Assembly: GCA_002917075.1 (NCBI GenBank)
Contig: NTMA01000036.1
Coordinates: 310,001-374,000, forward strand
DNA: 64,000 nt
DNA from: Hawksworthiomyces lignivorus
Lineage: Eukaryota; Ascomycota; Sordariomycetes; Ophiostomatales; Ophiostomataceae
Direction: 5' to 3'
Below the pieces are notes generated by a model. The model saw only the letters and a list, made by a program, of their open reading frames with translations, had not been told where the DNA came from and did no database searches. This document shows positions 30,248-40,877 of the stretch, one piece after another; within the stretch, counting starts at the first letter, position 1; each line of letters starts with the position of its first letter. The translations under genes were made by a program, and so were the position numbers.

Positions 30248-32117
30248 TCACTCCTCCTCGCTGATCTCACTCTCGGACTCTGCCATGAACTCGGCCTCCA
30301 GCTCGGCCTCCAGCTCTGCGTCTCTCTTTTTGCGCTCCGCCTCTTCCTCTTCCTCCTGGAGCTCTTCTAAGAGCGCCTCTTCGAGTTCGTCGATCTCTTC
30401 TTCGTCCTCGCCCTTGCCCCTGCCACTCTTGGCGCCCACGGAACCACCAGTAGTAGCAGAACCGCCAGGGGCGGCCCTTGCAGACGACGAAGCGGCGGCT
30501 GCCTTGCTCTTTTCTTTTGCTGGTGCCGCGGCGGCGGCCTCGTCCCGTCGCGGATCCCAGTAGCCATCCATATCGTCCTCGGAGCCCACTTCCTCCATGT
30601 CGTCGCCCAGGTCATTCGCCCGCTGGAACTCGTCAAAGGTGCGCATGTGCAGCTGCGGCGTCGACGAAGCCGCCGCGCCCTTGCTGGCGCCGGGGCCTGA
30701 CGCGCCTGCGCCGAAGGACGGCTGGCTCCCGCGGCTGGCGGAAGCTGGGGGACCCTTGGGGTATTCAATGACCAGACCGATATCGCCGTCGTCGTCATCT
30801 TCGTCGTCGTCTTCTTCCTCCCAGTCTCGCCGCTTCTTCTTGGGCGCTGGTGCGGGCGCCGGCGGTGGCGCTTCCGGCATTGGCAGCGATATAGGTGCTG
30901 GTGGCGCTGCCGCCTTGGCCTTGGATGATGCGGCTTTCCCGCTCGCCTTGGACGCGCCCGCTCTGCCGCCTGCTTTGCCGCCTTCCTTGACCCGCGCATC
31001 GCCACCTTTTGCGTCCTTGTCTCTACTCGCCGTGGCGCTCGCACCCTTGTCTTTCGATGCCTTGGCGTCCTTGTCCCGGGAGTCCAGGGACTTGTCCCGC
31101 GGCGTCGGCGCGTCGGGTGCAGTCTTGGTCTCCTTGGCCAGCTTGCTGCTCTCCTTGGGCCGAGCTGACAGCGCAGACCCTGCTGCCTTGCTCTTCGTCT
31201 GCTGTGGCGTGGCCGCTTCCTTGGCCTTGCTCGCTGCTGGCGAGGCGGCTGCGCCGTCCCGGGGCGCCTTGTCACGGGCGTCGCGCGCCTCTCGCACAAC
31301 GATGGCCTCGCGGGACGCGCGCACCTCCTTGGCCGCCTTGGTCTCACGGTCCGACGCCGCCGGGTCCGACGACACCGCTCCAGCCAGGCCCGCCCGCTTG
31401 CCGTCCTTCTTCTTGATCTCGTGCGAGCTGCGCAGCACAGACGTCGGCCGCGGTGCCGGACGTGCCACGGGCTTCTGCATGGGCCGCAGCGGGCCTGCGC
31501 TCTTCTTCGCTGCCGGCCGCCGAACCAGCTGAGCGGCTCCCCGCACCGGCCGCGGCCGCTTGGTGTTCTCGTCAATGTGCGGGTACTTCTTCTTCAGGGC
31601 GTCGGCATCGTGGTTCGTCGGCGTGTCCGTCATGTTCATGACGAAGACAGAGTCCAGCCGGTGCAGGATGAACTCCTTGCGCTTCGAGTCGTAGACCAGA
31701 ACATACTTACTGTCCTTGGACACGCGTGTGCCTGCATACACATAGCGGCCGCCGCTGTTGTCTCGGAAGGTGACGTCAAAATCGCCGTCGTCGCTGCTCT
31801 TACTGTTCAGGGTGGATGTTCGTTGAGTGGATTTGTCGGTCAGGTGTTTTGGCTTGAAGTTGTCTTTATTTGGTCAGCATTGTTCGCCAGAGCACCAGTA
31901 AACATGGCCGTATACAAACGTTAAAAAAATTCCTTTTTTTAAAAAAAAAGGAATGGAGCAAAGAAAAGAAGAACACACATCGTATGCCTGTGAATGTCGG
32001 TTTTGAAGGGTCGTTATTGTTGCTGCGGATGTCCTCTCCCAAGATGACCCTGTAGGTGCCGGGCTTCGTCGGGTCGATAAGGCCAGCACTCCGAAGAGCC
32101 AAGGATGAGGTCGCCAT
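30248..32117 (-). CDS. RNA polymerase II elongation factor, Eaf family, 584 aa
   Basis: Minus-strand exons 32117-31979 and 31863-30248, joined by a GTGTGT...AAAG intron with a GCTGAC branch. The joined N-terminal domain reads GLIDPTKPGTYRVILGED, FTGIRYNFKPKHL, DDGDFDVTFRDNSGGRYVY, YVLVYDSKRKEFILHRLDS, then VFVMNMTDTPTN. This is the ELL-associated factor (Eaf) N-terminal domain, residues about 1-130. Eaf proteins act in the nucleus with ELL to stimulate Pol II elongation. The rest is Ala/Lys/Pro-rich and disordered, then acidic with short Glu/Asp runs near the C-terminus, fitting a transactivation tail. The start MATSSLALRSAG lies in the context GCCATGGCG read in reverse. Confidence 0.88.
31929..31954. 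repeat. AT-rich palindrome inside the Eaf intron
   Basis: ATTCC followed by T7 and A9 then GGAAT forms an almost perfect inverted repeat of about 12 bp per arm, within the only intron of the Eaf gene (31864-31978). In the transcript it would fold between donor and branch site. Confidence 0.8.
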
Positions 32118-34290
32118 GGCAAACGGCGCCCAGATCCTCGAGGGACCGCCTTTGTAGAACTAGTTGATCGTTGTATTCGACAGGAAAAAGGGCCACGACG
32201 CCGTTGACACTTGACAATGGTTGGCAAGTTGGAACGATTGCACAATGGCACGGCTGCGCGATAACGGGATGGCCTGACTAGCGGGTAATCCAAAGGCCGT
32301 CCAAGACCACACGAGCCTCAAATTATATGCCGCAGACAAAGAGCAATGCAGGTTAAACACAAACAATCGAAGAGATTGTAGAAGCACAGACGGTCCAGGT
32401 ACGAAGGCCTAGGATAGAGTTGACGACGGGAGGTCTAGCAGTATAGAAGAATAGAAGGGAACAGGCTGGGAAGGCTGTTGTGGCGGAGAAGGATGCCGAT
32501 CGTTTTGGCCAGAAAGGCAGGGGCAGGAGAAGGTCAGCAAACGGATATTTTGGGGGGGGGGGGGGGGGGGGGGAGGAAAGAAGTGACCGCATAGTAGGCA
32601 CAATCGGCACAGTGGAACCAGCGAGTACAGCGGGAGAAAGGGCACAGTGAGCACAGTGTAAAGAACTGTATTTGGATCCGCTTTTCTTACCATGTCTCAG
32701 TGACTAATTGGACCGTACATCAGACCCACTATTATTCTGCCTTGCTTTTAGGAACACAACAGCACCTGTAATACAGTAGTACTCCGTACAGTAATAATCC
32801 TCTGAGCAGTACACAAAGTACGAGGCAATACTGCTCCAATTGGCGGCAGTACGCTGTAAATAATACGCAGACGGCCTCCACACCAGCGGGGACGGCGCTG
32901 CATGAACATGCAATAAATCAATGCATGCACGTGTTCTGCGATGCACAGCAGCGAGTAGAGTCAACCTCTGACGTATGGTATAAGCAGGCGAATGCAGGTG
33001 ATAACGAAAAGGAAAAAAAAAAAATGTGCACAATTGCCCCGTCTCCCCGAAGGCGCTGGGAGACAAATTGCTTACGAGGCGCAGGAGTCTCACATCAGGC
33101 AGGTAGGGCACGAGCGCACGATTGCACTAATAAGCATTCTGGCATTGAGGCATTCTGCCCTTCACATTGCCTGACTGGACATGCTAATATTCCTGCACAG
33201 GCTGGTGGAAGGCGGGCTCGCGGGCTCGCCGGGCTTCTTTTGCGCAGTTGGTTGAGGCCAACCACATGACCCAATACGTAGTGCTTGGAAAGCAGTCATC
33301 TAATTCAGCACGTTATTCTACAGACGGCGAAGGCAAAACATATGATTGTGCGCAGAAGTTCAGAAGTCAACAGCACGAGGAGAAGACAAGCCCGCACTGC
33401 AGAACAAAGCAAAAATGCCTTTAACCGAGAAGACTTGGCACGAGGGCAGGCGCAGCGAAAGCCAACGCTCTTTATCCGCTATCCGATGGACCGATAGCAC
33501 CCAGTCTTCTAGTGATTAGTAGCGTGACACGGTGATTAGTATTATTGAGCACAAAGAAAATCGTCCAGAATCGCACAGAAACCCGCGGCACGCAATAAAC
33601 CGAGGGAAGACAAGCAGCGCGAGTCATACTGCAGGAGAAGCAACCAGTAAAAGGGGGCAAATAGAAGCTTGGAGAATGGAGCAAAACCCGGGGAAGCCAC
33701 TAATTCGGCTGAACCGCGAATAAGCTCGCTTGCTTGGACTGCATAGTATGGAGCACTGGGAGAATGCGCAAGAGACCTTTCGGTAGTCCAACAAAGCAGC
33801 ATAGGAGGGAATTAAAAAAAAAAAAAAAAACAGAGCTATTAAAACCACGGATGGGGACCATCATTAAAATAAACCACCAAGAAAAAAAAGCGACCATGAG
33901 GACAACTGCGCTGTACTTGTCAGTACGACAAAAGAGTCAGAGAGATAGGGGGAAAAAAGAGGAGACAAGACAATCTGAACAGCTCAGCAGACTCGGGCGA
34001 ACGGGGGGGGGAATCAACCCATTTTCAGCTTCGCCAACAATTTTCTGCCTTGTCGATTGAGAAAACGGCGACACAGGGAATAAGTATATATTGAAAAGTG
34101 CTGTGAAGACAGCGCATTGCTCGCTGCGAGAGGCTGAGACTATCAGCGTTCGGAGCTAGCGCACGCGACCGGACAGGGGAAAACAGCTGCGAAGCACGGG
34201 GCCAGCTGCAGCGTAAAAAAAAAAATACCGCCAGGCCTGCCCGGAGAGCGCCGGGAGCTTCGGGGGGGGGGAAACTATCCACCCACAGCC
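32118..34290. other. Divergent intergenic region between the Eaf and pantothenate kinase genes
   Basis: Promoter region for two divergent genes. It holds a G22 run (32552-32573), a TACTCCGTA (32780), an A-run (33813-33830) and G-runs at about 33996 and 34262. No supported gene among the short frames. Confidence 0.55.
32552..32573 (+). repeat. Homopolymer G22
   Basis: Twenty-two consecutive G residues upstream of the Eaf gene. The length may be uncertain because such runs are hard to sequence. Confidence 0.8.
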
Positions 34291-36296
34291 ATGGCGGACC
34301 GGGCGCACGCGCTGGCAGTAGTCACGAACGGCGATGGCCGCGTGGACCTGCTGCGCGAGAACGACAGCGCAATTGAGGACGACGGCGACGATGGCGGGGC
34401 CCCGCTCCAGCCGGCTGCGGCACAGTCTGCGGGGAACGAAATGCCGCGGCAAAAGCCGCTCATGAACGGCACCGCAAAGCGCACTGAAGACGAAGATGCC
34501 AAATTGGATGGCAAGGCCGCGTCTGCACAAATAGAGCCAGCTTCTGCACCGGCAGCTGCACCGGCAGAGCCAACACCAACAACAACAACAGCGCCGGCAG
34601 CACCAACAGCATCCACAGTCCCAGTGGCAGATGAAGCAGCAGCCTTAGATGGAGCAGCAGCTGCAGACGGAGCCGCAGATGCGAAGCCGGACTTGCCGAC
34701 TGTCTCTTCGACGATCGGCCTGCGCCCGCGCACGTCCACCTCGACCGCCGAGATTGACAGCACCATTGCCCGGCCCGGAACCGTGCGCATCAACGTCAAG
34801 GGGGCCTTTATTGTCGACGAGGAGCCGGCAGGCGGGTCCTCGCCCACGAGCGCCACCGGGTCGCGGGAGTCAGCCGCAGACGGCCGCGCCGGCCGCGCCC
34901 ACTCGCCGTCCGAGCACCATCCCACCTTTGACATCCGCCTGCCCAACCACCACGCGGTCGTGTCCCATATTGCGGTCGATGTGAGTAGCCAGAGAGGCCA
35001 GTCAGAGAAGCTGCAGCTTCTTTTTTTTTTTTTTTTTCTGCTCTGCATGCACTAACACACAGCAGATCGGCGGCACGCTCGCCAAGGTGGTCTACTTCTC
35101 GCGCGAGGCCGAGTCGACCGAGCCTGGCGGCCGGCTGAACTTTATCAGCTTCGAGACCGACAAGATCGACGACTGCATCGACTTCCTGCTCGACCTGAAG
35201 CAGCGCCACATTGCCGCCAACGGGCCGCGCCCGAGCGAGCTGTGCGTCATGGCCACCGGCGGCGGCGCGTACAAGTACTACGATCGCATCAAGGCGCGGA
35301 TGGGCATCAACGTCTTGAGCGAGGACGAGATGGAGTGTCTAATCATTGGTACGTTGCTTTTTTTTTTTTTTTTTTTCCTCCTCTCTCATCTCTGTCTTTG
35401 CGGTTTTAAAACATGTCTTTTTCTTCGTTGGACTGCCCGCTGACGTCACTCTCCTCTTGCCAGGCCTCGACTTCTTCATCACTGAGATCCCGCGCGAGGT
35501 CTTCACCTACTCCGAGACCGACCCCATGCACTTTGCCGAGCCCACCGACGACATCTACCCCTACATGCTCGTCAACATCGGCTCCGGCGTGTCCATGCTC
35601 AAGGTGTCGGGCCCCCACAAGTACGAGCGCGTGGGCGGCACCTCGCTCGGCGGCGGCACCCTCTGGGGCCTGCTGTCGCTGCTGACCGGCGCGCGCTCCT
35701 TTGACGAGATGCTCGAGCTGGCGTCGCGCGGCGACAACGCCCGCGTCGACATGCTCGTCGGCGACATCTACGGCACCGACTACGGCAAGATCGGCCTCAA
35801 GTCCACCGCCATCGCCAGCTCCTTTGGCAAGGTCTTCCGCATGAAGCACCTGGCCGAGTCCGAGGCCGAGGACGGCATGGCCTCCCGCCTGGACGCCGGC
35901 GCGGGCGGGAACGGCGCGTCCTCCTCTCGCGGCGGCGCCGCCTACCACACCGGCTTCTCCGCCGCCGACATCAGCCGGTCGCTGCTGTACGCCATCAGCA
36001 ACAACATTGGCCAGATTGCCTATCTGCAGTCGCAGATCCACAACCTGTCGAGCATCTACTTTGGCGGCTCTTTCATCCAGGGCCACCCGCAGACCATGAA
36101 CACGCTCAGCTATGCCATCAAGTTCTGGAGCAAGGGCACCAAGCAGGCCTACTTCCTGCGCCACGAGGGCTACCTCGGCGCCGTCGGCGCGTTCCTGAAG
36201 CGACAGCCGCGCAACTGGGGCCGACGGGGCAGCTTCGAGGGCCTGGAGATGCGCGTCACAGAGCGGCTGGAAAATAGAAAGGACGAAGGGGACTGA
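34291..36296 (+). CDS. CAB1: Pantothenate kinase (eukaryotic type), 601 aa
   Basis: It phosphorylates pantothenate with ATP, the first and controlling step of coenzyme A synthesis, in the cytosol. Exons are 34291-34980, 35066-35348 and 35464-36296. The ATP-binding start VDIGGTLAKVVYF (about 229-241) spans the first junction. ATGGGAYKYY follows, then EDEMECLI with the position of the catalytic Glu, IPREVFTY, NIGSGVSMLKV, RVGGTSLGGGTLWGL, VGDIYGTDYGKIGL and IYFGGSFIQGHP, in family order. The ATG is in GCCATGG context. Before the kinase is a roughly 190-residue Ala/Glu/Thr-rich extension, longer than in yeast Cab1. Both introns contain long T-runs (17 and 19). CAB1 is the yeast name. Confidence 0.95.
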
Positions 36297-37382
36297 GAAT
36301 GAACAGCAGCGGGTCTGCTTGCAACTGTAAAAGCAAAACAGGAGGTCATCTGCATACAGCATCTAAAGAATTCGCAACCAGCATTTGTTATACATCAACG
36401 CATACTACTAATAGAAGCCGAACCAACTTGATCTTGCCACTACTGCGTGAAACTTCCAGTGATGAAATGTCGAGCATTAAATATAAGCGAATTGATCTAA
36501 GCTAAACAATTTTTCTTCCGTACGTAACATGAAATGCGACTTTTGTATAAAAAGCTTCTTCTTTTCAGCAGAACAGCAACAGCTCTTTTTTTGTTGTTTT
36601 TTGTTTTTTTGTTTTCCTGTTCAGAATTCCTAGCTATTGCACTAACTTCCCCAGTTACGCCGAGGTATCAAAAATAAACCGAGACAACACAAACGAAACG
36701 ACTCTCCGAACGAACTAGCAGATTTGAGAAGGTCGTAGAAATGAATGAATGGCAGCCACCTAATCTAGATCCGGGGGGGGGGGGGGGGGGGGGGCCGAAG
36801 ATGAGCACTGTCATCCAATATGGCAAGCGGAAATGAAGAGACAAAGAAAACTTATGAAAGCATTGTAAGGGCAATAGGGGGAATCAAGAGCTCATCCATC
36901 AAGGCGTGTTCCCAACAGAAGATCCGACAGCGTATGCGACAAGAATTCTGGAGATAACTGATGTTATCTTCAATATTCTAGAGCACAAACCATAGAAAAG
37001 AACTAAAACAAAAAGAGAACATAAGAGAACAAAAAAAATGTGTCGGTAGAAATGGGGATGGCAGTCCAAGTGCCGGATAGGGCAGGTAATGGTGCCAAAG
37101 GTATAATAAGACATGAAATAGGACATATCAGAAAGGTGAAAGAAAATGTGTCATCCGGGAAGCTGTGAACGACAAGCCAAGAAAAGACACTGGCCGGCCA
37201 AAATCATCGCTTAGGGTACTGCTAGCAGCGTGAGATACGTGATCAAAGGATGTCGCATCATCCAGACCAAGGAATGAGCATAGACAAAAGAGAAAACAAG
37301 AAAAGAAACGCAGACATATGCAGAAGTAAGAACAAAATGAGCCAGTCTTCTCATGATGTGGCTGGTGCTGCATCAAGCGCTC
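36297..37382. other. Intergenic between convergent pantothenate kinase and septin genes
   Basis: Holds 3' flanks of both genes, a T-rich stretch (about 36583-36615) and a second G22 run (36773-36794). No supported gene. Confidence 0.55.
36773..36794 (+). repeat. Homopolymer G22
   Basis: Twenty-two consecutive G residues, the same length as the run at 32552-32573. Confidence 0.8.
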
Positions 37383-39132
37383 TTATCGCCGCAGCGATGC
37401 CTTGGTGCTTCTCACGCCGTCACGCTGCTTCAAGCGGCTCGTACGCCATCCTTCGTACCACTGTTCACGGCTGGCTTCGCGCAACTCTCCACGCCACTCG
37501 CTGAACACAGCATCCTTAAGACGAAGGAAGTCGCAATGCTCATCGTTGTTCGGGTCGGCAAAGCCCCAGGGGAACTGGCGACCCACCACACCGGGTTCAT
37601 AGATGTCCGGGCTGATAATAGACATAGGAATATAAGGAACCTCGTCCTCTTCCTTGTTCATATGCTCAGTGTCGCGCTCCCGGTTTCGGCGAGCCGAAGT
37701 GATAGAAAGCCGCTTCGATGACTTTGAGTTCTGTGAAGATGGCGTGTACGAGTCACGGACGGCACCCTGAATAGGGAAGACCGGGTTCTCGCCGTCAGAG
37801 AATGCAGCACTGTCCACTTCACCTTCACCAACGGCCGCCGCAGAGTATTTGCCATTTTCCGCAGCAGCAGTCTCCTCGTCAGTCTCTTCCTCAATGCGGT
37901 TCGAGTCTATGGCGCTGTTGCTGTCACCGTCGTCGAAATCGTCAAGCCCCAGAGACTCAAGAGGGTCAAGGTTTGCTCGCTTCAGGCTATCCCAAACTGA
38001 TTTCTTGAGCACATTCATGTGTTTGGTTGTGATCGTATCGGCTTTAGAGATTACAGGAATCACAATGGTCTTGCCTTGCAGAGTGCGCAGCACCTGCAGG
38101 TCGAGGTCTTCATCGAGACCGCCGAGCACGCGAGGTTGCGGTACATACTTAACTGGGCCACCGTTCCGCTCAATGCCATTACCATTCGCACCATGCTCGG
38201 CCTTGGAGGCAGCAATGTTGCGGTCCAGGCGAGCAGGGTCGAGAATGAGGAACACGGCGTGGATGTGCGTGTCCTGGACGCCAGGAGAACGCACGACCTT
38301 CATCTCCTCGTTAAAAGTGTCCTCGAACTTACTCTCGAGGAAAGCGGACATCTCGCGCAGTTGCAAATCAACCACATTCTTCTCCAAGCCTTCCGAGTCC
38401 CACAAGGTAAGACCAATGCGCTCGCCGTCAATTTCAGTCTCTAGATAATGAGGAATGAAATTGCCAGAGGCAGGAGCGGCAGGAACAAATTCATCCGCAT
38501 CGAATGTCTTGGTTCTCTTCTTCGCCGGCAAGGCTAGGGATGTTTTGAGGAATTCGAGAAAGGACGTCTTGCCCGAATTCCGTGTGCCGACAATCAAGAT
38601 ACTGATGGCGAGAAAGATGTGAGCAACATAACTAGAATTTACAGCACTAAGGTCCAGAAAAGGTGTTCGCAACTTACTTGAACGGCGTCGGGTCTTTCCT
38701 CCGCCGAACCCTTCTAGGGCTGTTGATTGTGCTGATGGCACTGCTGGCGTAACTGTAGCGGCCCCGATGGGTCATGCTCTCTGTGCGGGCATAGGGATCA
38801 ACCCAGGCGCCGGTTGGTACGGGAGGCATTTGAACGCTGACCACAGAGGGCGAAGGGTCCATGGACGGACGAGGCGTATAGTTGGAGTTGTAGTAATCGG
38901 GTGAAGCAGCACCATTCCCATCTGAGATAGGGTCGCCAAAAGTGCTCTGCAGATTGGGGGCAGGGGCGCCGTTGTAAAGAACAGGAAGACGCGGAGGTGA
39001 CTTCGGGATGGCAGCTTCACGTTGGCGCTGGAGTTCTTGTTCGCGGAGAGCCTGGGCTTTTTTGCCCTTGAGCTCACCAGACTTGCTTCGTCGTAGCAAC
39101 ATTCCGAAACTTGAACGACGGGTCGAGCTCAT
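37383..39132 (-). CDS. Divergent septin, 557 aa
   Basis: Minus-strand exons 39132-38678 and 38601-37383, with a GTAAGT...CATCAG intron. The join reads TPFNILIVGTRNSGKTSFLEF, giving the G1 P-loop GTRNSGKT (about 157-164). G3 is WDSEG (about 219-223), where classical septins have DTPG, and G4 is ISKAD. The end PWGFADPNNDEHCDFLRL, then EQWYEGWRTSRL, follows the septin unique element and C-terminus. Septins polymerise at the plasma membrane and septa. This one has a 150-residue disordered N-terminus rich in Ser/Pro/Arg and an acidic Ser/Asp insert after G4, so it is probably one of the filamentous-fungus-specific septins (AspE-like). I am unsure which subgroup. No long C-terminal coiled coil is seen. 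Confidence 0.82.
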
Positions 39133-40846
39133 CCTTTTGTGCTATTGAGATATGGAGAAGGACACGCAGCAAAAGACTAAATGCTTTTGGTGCGGATATT
39201 CAGGAATGAGTAAAGAACTCAATGGAGATCTACTCAAGAAAAAGGTGGGGAGGCGTGAAGTGAATGTGACAATAAAGTCAAGAGGGGCCGGGCAATACTA
39301 GGGCTTTCCTTGGAAATGTTTGCTGAGGTGGAGGCTAGGGACGTCAGATCCCGTCTCAGAGTTTGTGCTGTCTGGAGAGAAACAGCAGATATTGTGACCC
39401 AGAAGCGCCGTTAAGCAGTTGACAAGAGCCCTGGTCCAATCGATTGCAAGTCGATCCAAGCGGAAAATAAATTACCAGACAGGGGAAGACTCGGGGAGAA
39501 GACAGGCGCCAACTGAGAGAATAGAATTATTATTCTGTCTCGTCGCCTTCCCTTCAATCTTGGAAGTGTAGAGAATAGAAAGACGAACGGTCTGTTCGTC
39601 TGCAATCCAGGACCGGCTTTAATGGCTGATTTGATGATTGACAGAGCTGCGCTGTGAAAGATGGGTCGATCCCCCAGACAGAGCGGCAAAAAAGAATAAA
39701 GGTTGAAAGGAAAGTGAAAAGGGATCAAAGCACAAGTGCAGGAGACTCGGTACAGCCAGTCTATTAGACAAGTTCTCTCGAAGTCCGAAACTTCGAAAGG
39801 TTCTATCCTTCGATTTTATCCGAACGTCTAACACGCGTGCGTAGAAAATTGTCGATCGGAACCTAATATTCGGTTTGGCTCGCTCGTATTTCTAGGGCGT
39901 GAGTTGGTCGAGACGATTCCAACGTCAATCGATGTAGGAATATGCAGCGCCTGAGACAAGACAAATAGTCGGCCAGTCGCGTGCGTGATGGACCGTCACC
40001 GACCGAGATGCGATTTGGGGAGCGGAAGCTATGCTAGTTACCAATGACACTGCGGCGGAATGCGGTTCGAAGCTAGAAATAGATTACAATTCCCGCTGTC
40101 AGTAATTTATCTTTTCCTAATGTGCGTTTAGCTTATAGAGGCTGCATGAACAAAAGAGAAACAGGCAAGTAGCGGCTGTAGAGAAGGACAAAGTGACACG
40201 ATGTAAGGGGAAGTTTGGTGGTGTCTTGGACGGAGAGTAGACGATGGGGCACTGAGACAAGATGACAACATTCGTCGTTTTCCTAACTGCTCTCCCTCCT
40301 AGCCTTTTCGTCTGGTTCCTCTTTCTCTGTGACGACGAGGTTTGAGTAGATGGAAGAGCCGGGTAATGGGAATGAGACAAGGCGGAAAGGGGATGGAACC
40401 CGTGTCGGAATACGCTTTCGTCGCAAGGTTTCTCGGACGGGACCGTGATGATGTTCGCTCACCTTTGTAGCAGAAGCAAGGTCGATCACAGACCGCGACA
40501 GCTTCTTCTTGGTACTCAAGAGCACAAGAACGAACAGATGAAAGAGGCGTCGTATACTCGTAGAAGAGCGCCTTGCTGGCAGAAAATGGGAGAAAAGGAT
40601 TGATAGAAGCAGCACCAGGGGATTTTGAGAAAAAGAAGCTTAGAACAGTATTAAAATAAAAAAGGGGTAGCGAAAGGAAGGAGGGGACGACGGAAAAAGA
40701 AAGAAAAAACGGCCTTGAGAGAAACGAGCCAACGAGAAAGGGAAGGCACAACGCGCAAGTGGATCAGGAGAGAGTACGAAGTACAAGCTGCGAATAATAG
40801 GGAGTAGTACACGTACAAGCAGCTAATAAGGAGAGAAGAGGGTGTG

Positions 40847-40877
<31 letters not shown>

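Noticed and set aside
35406..36362. 318-aa minus-strand frame
   Set aside because: Antisense shadow of the pantothenate kinase exons, rich in Val/Ala/Glu from codon bias.
40851..40877. A27 run as a retroposon tail
   Set aside because: No retroposed coding sequence upstream and no flanking duplication; treated as a homopolymer.
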